A DNA stretch of 64,000 nt from an uncultured Eubacterium sp. (GTDB lineage Bacteria; Bacillota; Clostridia; Lachnospirales; Lachnospiraceae). A model generated the notes under the pieces. That model made no database searches and had not been told where the DNA came from. It saw nothing but the letters and a program-made list of their open reading frames with translations. The stretch spans positions 1-64,000 of the forward strand of contig CAJTXO010000007.1 in the NCBI GenBank assembly GCA_910583555.1. The letters run 5' to 3'. A program made the position numbers and the translations under genes. Below are positions 33,914 through 43,886 of the stretch, piece after piece (positions within the stretch are counted from its first letter, which is position 1; every line of letters starts with the position of its first letter).

Positions 33914-35347
33914 ATGCAGATACCCGGTAAAGTTAGTTTTATTTTAGACCGCCTGAAGGAAAACCGGTATGAGGGTTACGCGGTGGGGGGGTGTGTCCGG
34001 GACAGCATCATGGGGAGAGTGCCGGAGGATTGGGATATTACTACGTCAGCAAAACCGCAGGAGATCAAGCAGATCTTTCCGCGTACCATTGATACGGGGA
34101 TCGCCCACGGAACGGTGACAGTCATGATCGGCGGTGAGGGGTTCGAGGTGACATCGTACCGTGTGGATGGGAAATATGAGGACCACAGGCATCCGAAAGA
34201 GGTTTTGTTTACCCCGAATCTGGAAGAGGATCTGAAACGCAGGGATTTTACGATCAACGCGATGGCTTTTAACCCGGAGTCCGGTATTGTGGATCTGTTT
34301 GGCGGGATGAAGGATATCGAGCGCGGATGTATCCGCTGCGTGGGGGATCCGGTGGAGCGGTTTAGCGAGGACGCGCTGCGCATGCTGCGGGGAGTGCGAT
34401 TTGCGGGACAGCTCGGATTTGAGATCGAGGAGGAAACGCTCAGGGCCATCCGTACGTGCGCCGATACGATCACGAATGTCAGCGCCGAGCGGATCCGGGT
34501 AGAGTTGACGAAGCTTCTTATGTCGAAACAGCCCGAGAAGCTGTTTCAGGCGGAGGAAACGGGGCTTTGCCGCTATTTTCTCCCGGAATTTTCGGATATG
34601 GCGCGCACCGGGCAGAACAATCCGCATCATTGTTATCATGTGGGGGAGCACTCGATCCACGCCGTTAAAAATATGCAGCAGGTCTGCAGGCGGTTTGTGG
34701 ACGGCGAACAGACAGAGTCATGCCTTTCCCCGTATAATGGCGGTTTTTCGGAAGAGAAGATGAACACGATCCTGCTCTTTGCCGCGCTGCTGCATGATGT
34801 GGGAAAGACGGTGTGCAGGACGACGGATGCCGATGGTGTGGATCATTTTTACGGACATGACGCGAAGGGCGCACAAATGGCGGAAGTCATTTTAAAAAGG
34901 TTTCGCTTTGACAATGATACCATCCGCATCGTCACGGGACTGATCCGCTTTCACGAGCGGCGGCATGACGGAAGCCGGAGGACGATGCGCCGTCTGATCA
35001 GTAAGGCGGGGACGGAGATCATGCCCTATCTGTTTTTGCTGCAGGAGGCGGATGTGAGGTCGCAGAGTGAGTATGAACGGGAAGAGAAGCTGGCGCGCAT
35101 CGAAGAGGGGCGGCAAATGTACGCTGACATATCCAGCGCGAAAGAGCCGGTCGGCATACGGGATCTCGCCGTGACGGGAAATGATATGGTACAACTGGGA
35201 CTCCGCCCCGGACCGGAGATCGGAGAACTGCTGCGCATGCTTTTGGAACTGGTGATCGAAGATCCATCTAAGAATGAGCGAAAACTCCTTTTGACAGAAG
35301 CGGAAAAACATATTAAAATAAAGACTGAATGTTCATGCCGTTCATGA
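33914..35347 (+). CDS. cca: CCA tRNA nucleotidyltransferase
   Basis: About 477 residues. It adds or repairs the CCA tail of tRNAs. The polymerase head has GYAVGGCVRDSIMGR and DWDITTSA (the metal-binding D-x-D), then RRDFTINAMAFN and a neck/body. The C-terminal half includes an HD domain (AALLHDVGKTVCR, HFYGHDAKGA). AAAGGAG abuts the ATG at 33908, so the ATG at 33914 with 6-base spacing is the better start. Its last 50 bases contain the promoter for the following GGDEF copy. Confidence 0.93.
   Translation: MQIPGKVSFILDRLKENRYEGYAVGGCVRDSIMGRVPEDWDITTSAKPQEIKQIFPRTIDTGIAHGTVTVMIGGEGFEVTSYRVDGKYEDHRHPKEVLFTPNLEEDLKRRDFTINAMAFNPESGIVDLFGGMKDIERGCIRCVGDPVERFSEDALRMLRGVRFAGQLGFEIEEETLRAIRTCADTITNVSAERIRVELTKLLMSKQPEKLFQAEETGLCRYFLPEFSDMARTGQNNPHHCYHVGEHSIHAVKNMQQVCRRFVDGEQTESCLSPYNGGFSEEKMNTILLFAALLHDVGKTVCRTTDADGVDHFYGHDAKGAQMAEVILKRFRFDNDTIRIVTGLIRFHERRHDGSRRTMRRLISKAGTEIMPYLFLLQEADVRSQSEYEREEKLARIEEGRQMYADISSAKEPVGIRDLAVTGNDMVQLGLRPGPEIGELLRMLLELVIEDPSKNERKLLLTEAEKHIKIKTECSCRS
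35291..35319 (+). promoter_or_regulatory. Promoter inside the 3' end of cca
   Basis: TTGACA (35291-35296), 17 bases, TAAAAT (35314-35319). The spacer ends in AAAAACATAT, as in the first GGDEF copy (AAAACATAT), so the promoter was duplicated with the gene and now doubles as cca coding sequence. Confidence 0.6.
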
Positions 35348-35363
35348 GATAGGAGGCGGGCAT

Positions 35364-37328
35364 ATGTTTCAAAATGAAAGAAAGACAATTGGTCTGTTTA
35401 TCTTTAACCCCAAAGGTGACTTTCAGGGTGAGGTCTGCCGCGCGATGGCTGTCCGGGCGGAGCAGCTGGGATATAATCTGGCTGTTTTTTCCAGTTATGG
35501 CGCGTATGGGACAGATGGCAGCGGTTATGAAACGGGAGAGATGATGATTTATGACCTGCCTGATTATGATAAATTTGACGGGATCGTACTCGCGCTCGAT
35601 ACGTTTTCGATCGAGGGGGCGAGGAAGAAGGTGCTCAGATCTATAGAGAAGTATTCGTCCTGTCCGGTCGTCAGCCTGCGTGAACCGATGGAGGGTTTCC
35701 ATAACATTCTGATCCGCGAAGAAAATTCGATGGAGAAGATCACGCGGCATGTCATTGAAACGCACGGGAAAAAAGATATTGCTTTTATGACAGGGGTAAA
35801 AGGGCGGGAAGACGCGGAGAAGCGGCTTTCATGTTTTAAGAAGGTGATGGCGGAATACGGGTATCCGGTAGGGGAGCACCGGGTGTTTTACGGTGATTTC
35901 TGGAAAGGTAAGGGAAAAGAGGCGTGCGACTGGTTTTCATCTGACGGGACTTATCCGGAAGCGATACTGTGCGCTAATGATTATATGGCGCTGTCAGTCA
36001 TTGATGAATTGTTCGAGCGGGGCCTGCGCGTACCGGAAGATGTGATCGTGACAGGGTATGACGGCCTGGAGGAAGGGGTTTACTATAATCCTTCCCTGAC
36101 GACCGTCCATGTCAATTTTGAGGATATGGCGTATAAGGCGGTGGATCTGATCGAACGGCACCAGCAGGATGATAAGGTGGAAACACTTTACGCGGAACTG
36201 GAGACGGTGCCCAGGGATTCATGCGGCTGTGAGTTATCGGACAACACGACGGCGGCCGCCAGACGCTGCTCTTTGCACAAGGCGATGACCGAGGGCGACA
36301 ATGTGGATATGCAGTTCAGCTTTATGACGATCGATCTGAGCGGAGTCAAGAGCATCGGAAAACTGCATGAGGTGATTTCGAAGTACATATATAACGTGGA
36401 AGGATTTGAAAATTATTATGTCTGTCTCCGGGAAGATATTGCTTTCACGGGAAATGCCCTCTCGGACAGTGGCCATGAGGGCACTATCCATAGAGGCATT
36501 GCCCCTGTGGGAAGGGAAAGTAAAAGTGAGGCAGGTACCGGCTATACAGATAAGATGCATATCCGGGCGGCGATCCAGCACCGGGAAGATCTGGGAGAGG
36601 TCGATATCGCATTTGACCGGCATATGCTTCTGCCAAAGGAACTGATCGATGATACCCCTTTGTCCCCATCCACTACCGCGACAACGGATACGGGTATGAG
36701 GCATATTCTTTCGGCGGGCGCAAAAGGTATGGCAAAACGTATGTCAGGTGGAACATCTCGATTTCGAATGCGATCTACAATATCATTTCATATAATCGGA
36801 TGAATGATCTTATATTCGAACTTGAGAATATGTATATCCAGGACACGCTTACCGGTCTGTATAACCGGCGGGGGGGTTGAAAAATGCGCGGGAGAGCAGT
36901 TTTATCAGGCGAAGCGGAAAGAACGGATGGTATGCGTGGTCGGTATTGATATGGACGGCCTGAAACCGATCAATGATATATATGGGCATCATGAGGGGGA
37001 TTCCGCGCTGTGTGTGGTCGGTTACGCGATCAAGGAGGCGGTCGTTCCCGGGCAGATCGGAGCGAGGATTGGCGGGGATGAGTTTGAAGTCATTTTCCCG
37101 TGCGGGAGCGAGGCGGATGTCAGGCGCTGGGTCGAGACGTTTGAGCGCAGTCTGGACACGTATAATAAAAAATCAGGAAAGTCTTATGAGGTACACGCCA
37201 GTCTGGGATACCGTACCGGTATTCCCGCGGCGGATGATACGCTTGCCGGTTATATGAAGGAAAGCGATGATATCATGTACAAAAATAAGCTGGAAAATAA
37301 ACGTAAAAGAAATGAATTACTGCGGTAG
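35364..37328 (+). pseudogene. Second LacI-type/GGDEF gene, broken by two frameshifts
   Basis: This is a paralogue of the gene at 31995, close along its full length. The first frame (LacI-like sensor and middle region) is good to about 36657, where it reads DDTPLSPSTT instead of a family-like FVPIHYR that lies in another frame; about four codons are missing there. That second frame runs to LYNRRGG and a TGA at 36878, where a run of seven G (36870-36876) should be six. The third frame then carries the rest of the GGDEF domain with an intact RIGGDEFEV. An insert of some 25 codons with a small inverted repeat lies at about 36440-36530. An internal start could still yield a bare GGDEF domain. Confidence 0.85.
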
Positions 37329-37355
37329 AAAAAAGAAAGAGGTAAGAGGAAGATC

Positions 37356-39497
37356 ATGGATATCAATCAGAAAATAGCAGGAGAACTTGATATAAAAACA
37401 TGGCAGGTTGAGGCGGTCGTAAACCTGATCGACGAGGGAAATACGATACCGTTTATTGCCAGATACCGAAAGGAGCAGCACGGGGCGCTCGATGATGAAC
37501 AGCTCAGGAACCTGAATGAGAGGCTTACGTATTTGAGGAATTTAGAGGAAAAGAAGGAGCAGGTTCTCTCCAGCATTGAAGAGCAGGGAAAACTGACGGA
37601 AGAGCTGCGCCAGCAGATCCTGGCGGCTGAGACACAGGTCGTAGTGGAAGATCTGTACCGGCCGTATCGGCCGAAACGGCGCACGAGGGCGACGATTGCC
37701 AAGGAAAAAGGCCTGGAGGGGCTGGCAAATATCATCCTGTTACAGAAGACGCAGCGGTCACTGGAACAGGAGGCAGAGGAGTATATTTCCGAAGAAAAAG
37801 GCGTCACTTCGGCAGAGGACGCGATCCAGGGAGCGATGGATATCATCGCGGAGTCCGTCGCCGACGAGGCGGATTACCGGTTTTACATCCGCAAGCTGAC
37901 GGTGGATGAGGGCGTTCTCGTTTCCGTGGCAAAGGATGAGAAGGAAAAATCCGTTTATGAAAATTATTATGAATTTGAGGAAGCGGTGAAAAAAATTGCG
38001 GGATACCGTATTCTCGCGATCAACCGCGGGGAAAAGGAAAAATTCCTTACAGTCAGGATCGAGGCGCCGGAGGAGAGGATCCTGCGGTATTTGGAAAAGA
38101 AAGTGATCACCAATGAAAATGAGAATACGACGGAATGCCTGCGCGAGGTTGTGGCGGACAGCTATAAGCGGCTGATCGCGCCTTCGATCGAGCGGGAAAT
38201 CCGCAGCGAGTTGACTGAGAAGGCGGAAGACGGCGCCATCAAAGTGTTTGGTAAAAATCTGACGCAGCTTCTCATGCAGCCGCCGATCACGGGAAAGGTC
38301 GTTCTCGGATGGGATCCGGCGTTCCGTACCGGCTGTAAGCTGGCGGTCGTCGATGAGACGGGAAAAGTTCTGGACACAATCGTCGTCTATCCGACGGAGC
38401 CGCAAAATAAGATCGCGGAGACGAAGAAGATCGTGAAAGGGTTTATCGATAAATACAATGTGTCCCTTATTTCAGTGGGAAATGGTACGGCGTCGCGCGA
38501 ATCCGAGATGGTGATCGTCGATATGCTGAAAGAGATCAATAAACCAGTGCAGTATGTGATCGTAAATGAAGCCGGCGCGTCTGTCTATTCCGCCAGCAAA
38601 CTGGCAACGGAGGAATTTCCGAATTTTGACGTCGGCCAGCGAAGTGCCGTTTCGATCGCCAGGCGTCTACAGGATCCACTGGCGGAACTGGTTAAGATCG
38701 ATCCCAAGTCGATCGGCGTCGGTCAGTACCAGCATGACATGAACCAGAAGAAACTGAGCGAGGCGCTTTCTGCGGTGGTTGAAGATTGCGTGAACAATGT
38801 GGGAGTCGACCTGAATACGGCGTCCGCCTCTCTTTTACAGTATATTTCTGGCATATCCAAGCCGATTGCCAAAAACATCGTTTCCTACCGCGAAGAAAAC
38901 GGGAGGTTCACGAGCCGGAAGCAGCTTTTGAAAGTGGCAAAGCTCGGCCCGAAGGCATTTGAACAGTGCGCGGGATTTATGCGCATCAGCGACGGTGACA
39001 ACCCGCTCGACGGCACGAGTGTCCATCCGGAATCTTACGAGGCGGCGGGGGAACTGCTGAAAACGCTGGGCCTGAAACCGGATGACATCCGGGGCGGTGT
39101 CGTGGGATTGTCGCTGCTGGCAAAAGACCGGGGGCGCCTGGCAGAAAAGCTTGGCGTGGGGGAACTGACGCTGAATGACATGATCCGGGAGTTGGAGAAA
39201 CCCGGCCGTGACCCGAGGGAGGAGATGCCTAAACCGGTGCTGCGCACCGATGTACTGGAGATGAAAGATCTGACAGAGGGCATGATCCTGAAAGGAACAG
39301 TCCGAAATGTCATTGATTTTGGCGCCTTTGTCGATATTGGCGTCCACCAGGACGGGCTGGTGCATATTTCAAAGCTGACGAATAAGAAGTTTGTCAAACA
39401 TCCGCTGGAAGTTGTAAGTGTAGGTGATGTCGTGGAAGTGAAGGTGCTCGCAGTGGATCTGCAGAAAAAGAGGATCCAGTTGTCTATGATTTTATAA
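37356..39497 (+). CDS. tex: Tex-family RNA-binding transcription accessory protein
   Basis: 713 residues. IPFIARYRKEQHGALDD and DLYRPYRPKRRTRATIA are hallmarks of the Tex N-terminal region. A YqgF-like nuclease fold (GWDPAFRTGCKLAVVD), helix-hairpin-helix motifs (LNTASASLLQYISGI) and a C-terminal S1 RNA-binding domain (GMILKGTVRNVIDFGAFVDI) follow. Tex proteins bind nucleic acids and affect transcription and stress survival. It stands alone behind a GAAAGAGG site, 28 bases after the broken GGDEF gene. Confidence 0.95.
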   Translation: MDINQKIAGELDIKTWQVEAVVNLIDEGNTIPFIARYRKEQHGALDDEQLRNLNERLTYLRNLEEKKEQVLSSIEEQGKLTEELRQQILAAETQVVVEDLYRPYRPKRRTRATIAKEKGLEGLANIILLQKTQRSLEQEAEEYISEEKGVTSAEDAIQGAMDIIAESVADEADYRFYIRKLTVDEGVLVSVAKDEKEKSVYENYYEFEEAVKKIAGYRILAINRGEKEKFLTVRIEAPEERILRYLEKKVITNENENTTECLREVVADSYKRLIAPSIEREIRSELTEKAEDGAIKVFGKNLTQLLMQPPITGKVVLGWDPAFRTGCKLAVVDETGKVLDTIVVYPTEPQNKIAETKKIVKGFIDKYNVSLISVGNGTASRESEMVIVDMLKEINKPVQYVIVNEAGASVYSASKLATEEFPNFDVGQRSAVSIARRLQDPLAELVKIDPKSIGVGQYQHDMNQKKLSEALSAVVEDCVNNVGVDLNTASASLLQYISGISKPIAKNIVSYREENGRFTSRKQLLKVAKLGPKAFEQCAGFMRISDGDNPLDGTSVHPESYEAAGELLKTLGLKPDDIRGGVVGLSLLAKDRGRLAEKLGVGELTLNDMIRELEKPGRDPREEMPKPVLRTDVLEMKDLTEGMILKGTVRNVIDFGAFVDIGVHQDGLVHISKLTNKKFVKHPLEVVSVGDVVEVKVLAVDLQKKRIQLSMIL

Positions 39498-39524
39498 TTT
39501 TCGATACCAGGGAGGTTCCTTGTC

Positions 39525-40733
39525 ATGAGAAAAAGAACATTACTTGCTGCTTGTTTGATCGTCTCGTTTCTTTTATGCAGCTGCGGAAAAGACGATCCGG
39601 TTCAGGAGCAGGCGCAGAATATTACGATTACCGACGAAGAGGAAGACGGACGCTATGAGGCGGTGGAGATCGATATGCCGGATCCGCTGCGGCCGGAAAA
39701 CGCGCAGGGGAGCGATTATGCCGGTGAAGATTTCAGCGGCATGGTCAGCGATCCTCAGGGAAGGCCCGCTGTGTATTACGACACTTTTTCCATTGAAGGA
39801 GAAGAATATTTTGCCACGCTTACGCGCTGGACGCTGACGGAAACGAACGACTGGAAGCAGGAAGAATTGTGTGAAAATTCTCTCAGTGAATTCCTCAATC
39901 AGAAGTATGAGCAGATCGGCTGGAAATGGTTTAAACTCAACCAGTTTTGCCGTGGCGATGACGGCAGCCTTTACGGGATCTTTACGTACTGCGTCAAGGA
40001 AATCTCGAAAGGCGGGGAAGGCGAGGAAAGTGTCGATACCGAGATGGAGACGCAGCGGTATTCAGTGCTTCAGATCGACGAAGAAAACGATCAGATCTTT
40101 GAGATCCCGCTCGCTGATTTTGTCCACACGCAGGAAGTGCGCTTCCGGCTGGAGGAGGACACGGTATCCGGAATTGATTTTACCGATTATCACATTTTTG
40201 AGGACGGGAATGTTCTCCTGATCTACACGGAGAGCGGCGGGGAGTACGGAAAACTCATCGATGGGGAAACCGGTCAGACGTTACAAGAACTGGGAAATAT
40301 TGTAAATGGAAGAAAGCGCTTTGCCTTTGGCGAAAATGAGCTTATCTTTTTCTCTGGCGAAAACAATCAGTTCCGCGTTCTCAGTATACCGGATCTGACT
40401 GAAGATAACGTATTTGGTTCACAGCTGAGTCAGGAAGTGACGAGCAAAGAATGGCAGTATTATACAAACCCGGATACATGGGAACTGTTCCTCTGTAATG
40501 AAACGGGCGTTTATTCGGTTGTCAGTTATCTCGATTCCGATGAGGTTTCGTGCCTGACTGATCACACCGACCTGTCTCAGTTGTCTTCTGTAGCCATGGA
40601 CGAAGAGCATATTTTAAATTTTCTCGTTGGGGAGGATACTGACTTTTACATCTGCCTTACCGGGCAGTGGGAATCACAGGAGATGGGACTGGAGGCCAGC
40701 CAGTACCGGTTGATTCATTATAAGAAAGCGTAA
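39525..40733 (+). CDS. Secreted lipoprotein of unknown function
   Basis: 402 residues. The lipobox is LLCSCG (lipid on about Cys19). The mature protein is acidic, with beta-propeller-like repeats (YRLIHYKK at the end, IFTYCVKEIS within) and resembles the lipoprotein at 3928 in style, without clear homology. AGGGAGG lies 10 bases before the ATG, 27 bases after tex. Confidence 0.6.
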   Translation: MRKRTLLAACLIVSFLLCSCGKDDPVQEQAQNITITDEEEDGRYEAVEIDMPDPLRPENAQGSDYAGEDFSGMVSDPQGRPAVYYDTFSIEGEEYFATLTRWTLTETNDWKQEELCENSLSEFLNQKYEQIGWKWFKLNQFCRGDDGSLYGIFTYCVKEISKGGEGEESVDTEMETQRYSVLQIDEENDQIFEIPLADFVHTQEVRFRLEEDTVSGIDFTDYHIFEDGNVLLIYTESGGEYGKLIDGETGQTLQELGNIVNGRKRFAFGENELIFFSGENNQFRVLSIPDLTEDNVFGSQLSQEVTSKEWQYYTNPDTWELFLCNETGVYSVVSYLDSDEVSCLTDHTDLSQLSSVAMDEEHILNFLVGEDTDFYICLTGQWESQEMGLEASQYRLIHYKKA

Positions 40734-40799
40734 AATTGCAACTTTTTTCATATGGGTGAATATAATAATAGCAACAATTTAGAATCATGGTGAATCATT

Positions 40800-41891
40800 T
40801 TGAACACATATCCCATCAGACCGGAACTGTTCGCTTCTATCACATCCGGCGACGACGTCGGAAAACTCGCGGTAAATGTCACCTCTGATACTGACAACAA
40901 ACCAATCGAAGGCGCTACCGTCCGCATCACGAGCAGCGGACAGCCCGACCAGACGATCGAACAGGCGACCACAAATGAAGAGGGACAGATCCCGGACGTC
41001 GAACTGGATGCTCCGCCGATCGACTACAGCATGGAACCAGGTGCCAATAAGCCGTACGCCGAGTACACAGTATACATTTCCGCCCCCGGCTATGAGACGC
41101 TGGAGGTGAGCGGAGCGGAAATCTTCTCGGGTGAGCTGGCAATCCAGAACGCGGCTCTTCTCCCGCTCAGTCCGACAAATCCGGCGGGCACGGAATTATT
41201 CGTGATCCCTGATCACACGCTCTGGGGGGACTACCCGCCCAAGATCGCTGAGGATGAGATCAAACCCGTCGATGAATCCGGGGAAATCGTACTGAGCCGT
41301 GTCGTCATCCCCGAATATGTCGTGGTCCACGACGGTCCGCCTTCCGATAGTTCCGCCAAAAATTATTATGTCAAATATAAAGATTACATCAAGAACGTTG
41401 CAAGCAGCGAAATCTATTCCACATGGCCGGAATCGACGATCCAGGCTAATATCCTTGCGATCCAGTCCTTTACGCTGAACAGGGTGTTTACGGAGTGGTA
41501 CCGAAACAAAGGATACGATTTCACGATCACGAGTTCCACGGCTTTTGATCACAAATGGATTCCAAACAGAAATGTGTTTGAGAGCATTTCCGCTGTTGTA
41601 GAGGAGATTTTCAGCAATTATCTGTCACGCCCGAATGTCATACAGCCGATTCTTACGCAATACTGCGACGGGAAGAATGTCTCTTGTCCCAATTGGATGA
41701 CTGTATTCGATAGGGTATATAATGGTAAAACCACCGGAATTTCGTTATTCTACAACAAACAGATCGAAAATCACCCGATCCTTTTCTTTGTCATACGTGA
41801 TCCTGCTGCAGATGGAGCGGATCGCTTCGCTTTTTCTCGTATTATCAAAATCGCCCTGAATGATCTCGAGCACATGTTCAATATTGCTTAA
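40800..41891 (+). pseudogene. SpoIID/LytB-like protein truncated by prophage insertion
   Basis: The host part (about 300 codons, TTG start) has a carboxypeptidase-regulatory-like beta domain (about 20-110: GKLAVNVTSD, EGATVRITSSG, VYISAPGYETLEV). A SpoIID-like domain follows (VPEYVVVHDG, KDYIKNVASSEIYSTWPESTIQANILAIQSFTLNRVFTEWY). SpoIID proteins are spore-forming peptidoglycan hydrolases. Near CDGKNVSCPNWMT the family usually continues to the end with an ILRYYYG-type segment. Here the frame instead runs into the phage integrase region and ends by chance at 41891. The last 40 or so native residues are therefore displaced, probably beyond the window. Confidence 0.7.
41686..41744. other. Probable left attachment junction of the prophage
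   Basis: Host SpoIID-like coding sequence is recognisable up to about 41703 (codons for CPNWMT). From 41745 leftward-encoded integrase begins. The crossover must fall between them, but the core dinucleotide cannot be set without the right end. Confidence 0.5.
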
Positions 41892-43196
41892 AAGGGAATT
41901 ATGTGTATCCTGTTCGGAAGCGTTTTTCTTCGGTTGCAACTGTTTTTCTATTTTCTTTCGCTGCTTTTCCAACACCTGTTTATTTTTTTTATATTCTTCC
42001 AGACTATCCACGCCATCGATATAGGCCATTTTGATACGTTCCTCTTTTTTGGCGAGTTCTTCCAGTTCGGAGATCAGGAAAGAATGATCGGCGTCAATGG
42101 TGCTTGCGGGGATTTTTGCGTAATTCAGCTTGTCGGAGAGCAGGAGATCCTTCAGACCGTCGATGACGTAGGCCTCTGCTTTTTTTACCGGGAGGTAGCA
42201 GCTCTTGCCGCATTGTCTTTTGTTGTATTTCCAGCATTGGAAGTATTTATATCTGCTTCCATTTGTAAATGCGAGAGAGGAACCACAGTGCGAGCACTTT
42301 AGGATACCGCTCAGCCAGTGCTTGGCCGCGGCACTCGGTACCCGGCGTTTGATCGCATGGAAATGATCGTACGAACGTTTTAGCATGTCCTGCGCTTCTT
42401 GAAAGAGATCGTCCGGAATGATTGCTTTGTGCTGGCCGTTACAGATCACTACGTCGCCGGTTTTTTCTTTTCCCCTTGCCTGGGGGGCGTAGTTCCATCG
42501 GATCTTCCCGGTATAAAATGGGTTTCCCAGTATGTATTGGACGATCCGCCTCTCAAAAGGATTGCCGCGGGAAGTGCGGTAGCCGGCTGCGTTGAGGGAC
42601 ATGGTGATGTTTGATATGCTTTGGTGCTGATTTACGTATAGGTCGTAGATCGTTTTTACAACCTGAACCTGCTCCGGTATGGCGATCGGAATATTATCCT
42701 TTCCCATCCGGTATCCGTAGGGGATGGATCCGTTGTAACCGCCGTTGAGTGCTTTTTGCATCATTCCGCGGCGGACCTCGCCGGAGAGACGGATCGAGTA
42801 GTATTCGTCCATCCACTCGAGGATCCGCTCGATCAGGGAACCGAAGGGGCCGTCGATGACGGGTTCCGAAACACTTACTACAGTAACTCCGCTGCGTTTT
42901 AGCAGGGATTTGTATAGGATACTTTCTTCCTGGTTGCGGGCGAAGCGGCTGAATTTCCAAACGAGGATCACGTCAAAGGGGTGTTCCTTGCTTTTGGCGA
43001 GCGCGATCATTTCCTGGAAGGATGCTCGTTTTACTGCTTTTGTTCCGGATACGCCGATGTCTTCGAAGATGTGCTGTTTGTTGATGATGATATCGTGCTT
43101 TTTTGCGTACTCCAAAATGAGACGTTTTTGCGCTTCAGGGCTGTATTCGTCCTGATTCTCTGTGGATACACGGATATATGCTGCGCCAAATTGCAT
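41745..43196 (-). CDS. Large serine recombinase (integrase)
   Basis: About 483 residues. The N-terminal resolvase domain has the catalytic Ser at about S11 (AAYIRVSTENQ), followed by a recombinase domain (NPFYTGKIRWNY). A zinc ribbon (CSHCGSSLAF ... CGKSC) and a coiled coil at about 375-430, the subunit-interaction arm of phage integrases, complete it. It integrates DNA at attB by a one-way reaction, reversed only with a directionality factor. The ATG at 43196 is preferred (AGAGGAA nine bases upstream); a GTG three codons earlier abuts that site. Its 3' end sits at the prophage left edge. Confidence 0.95.
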   Translation of the reverse strand: MQFGAAYIRVSTENQDEYSPEAQKRLILEYAKKHDIIINKQHIFEDIGVSGTKAVKRASFQEMIALAKSKEHPFDVILVWKFSRFARNQEESILYKSLLKRSGVTVVSVSEPVIDGPFGSLIERILEWMDEYYSIRLSGEVRRGMMQKALNGGYNGSIPYGYRMGKDNIPIAIPEQVQVVKTIYDLYVNQHQSISNITMSLNAAGYRTSRGNPFERRIVQYILGNPFYTGKIRWNYAPQARGKEKTGDVVICNGQHKAIIPDDLFQEAQDMLKRSYDHFHAIKRRVPSAAAKHWLSGILKCSHCGSSLAFTNGSRYKYFQCWKYNKRQCGKSCYLPVKKAEAYVIDGLKDLLLSDKLNYAKIPASTIDADHSFLISELEELAKKEERIKMAYIDGVDSLEEYKKNKQVLEKQRKKIEKQLQPKKNASEQDTHNSLLSNIEHVLEIIQGDFDNTRKSEAIRSICSRITYDKEKDRVIFDLFVVE

Positions 43197-43243
43197 TTGA
43201 TTCACTTCCTCTGGTTAATATTTTGCGGGTTTGATGTGTAAGC

Positions 43244-43261
43244 TGTTGCGACGTCGCAACA
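43244..43261. repeat. 18-base perfect palindrome upstream of the integrase
   Basis: TGTTGCGACGTCGCAACA is fully symmetric and lies 48 bases before the integrase start. TTGCGACGTCGCAA recurs at 58168-58181 and GCGACGTCGC at 50189-50198. It could be an operator for a phage regulator or part of the attachment region. Confidence 0.7.
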
Positions 43262-43310
43262 AAAAGGGTACAAGCACCCGTTTCCTTTTCACGATGAGAG
43301 GTTTTTATGG

Positions 43311-43553
43311 TCAGCGATCTACCCACTCACTATAAAAGCCATAATCGCCAAATTGTGCCGTTACGACGTCGTTTTCCTCTGGTTTTGCGCCGTACCAGTT
43401 AAGTATTGTCACGTCCTCACCATCTTCATTTTGTATCTTAACATCTGTTTGAGTATAAGACAGTCCGTCCTCAGCTACCTTCTTTACCTCATCAAGCGTT
43501 CCTTCAACATATTCATTCCCTGCCCCTGTGCCATAATTGATAAAGTATTTCAT
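43311..43553 (-). CDS. Small phage protein, unknown
   Basis: 80 residues, acidic, with NWYGAKPEENDVVTAQFGDYGFY near the end, probably a small beta domain. The start has TAGGAGG upstream. It is in a leftward group with the next two small genes. I do not recognise the family. Confidence 0.6.
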   Translation of the reverse strand: MKYFINYGTGAGNEYVEGTLDEVKKVAEDGLSYTQTDVKIQNEDGEDVTILNWYGAKPEENDVVTAQFGDYGFYSEWVDR

Positions 43554-43646
43554 AATGCAACCTCCTAAATTTTATTTAATCTCTATAATCTTTGCGAAGA
43601 GGGTGGCTTGTGTACCTGCCGCCCTCTTCTGTTTCGTTGGGGCCGT

Positions 43647-43793
43647 TTATTCAGCCTCTTTGTTCTTTTCTTTCTTGTCGTCCCGGAGTTCATTGACTTT
43701 TCTCTTTGCCTCATCTAAGTCCTTGCAACCGTCAAGAATCATCCCGAACATCTGAAAGAGTTTATCAAACTGCTTATCTGTCATGACGTCCAT
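43647..43793 (-). CDS. Very small phage protein, unknown
   Basis: 48 residues, helical and highly charged (DKQFDKLFQMFGMIL, then a Lys/Glu tail). AAAGGAG precedes the ATG at 43793; the frame is longer but that start is best supported. Confidence 0.5.
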   Translation of the reverse strand: MDVMTDKQFDKLFQMFGMILDGCKDLDEAKRKVNELRDDKKEKNKEAE

Positions 43794-43886
43794 GTATTCT
43801 CCTTTCTCCCTTTCAGGTAATTGTCCACCGTTCCCTTTGGACAATTATATAATACCATACTTTTGTAACTTTATAAAGAGATATTT

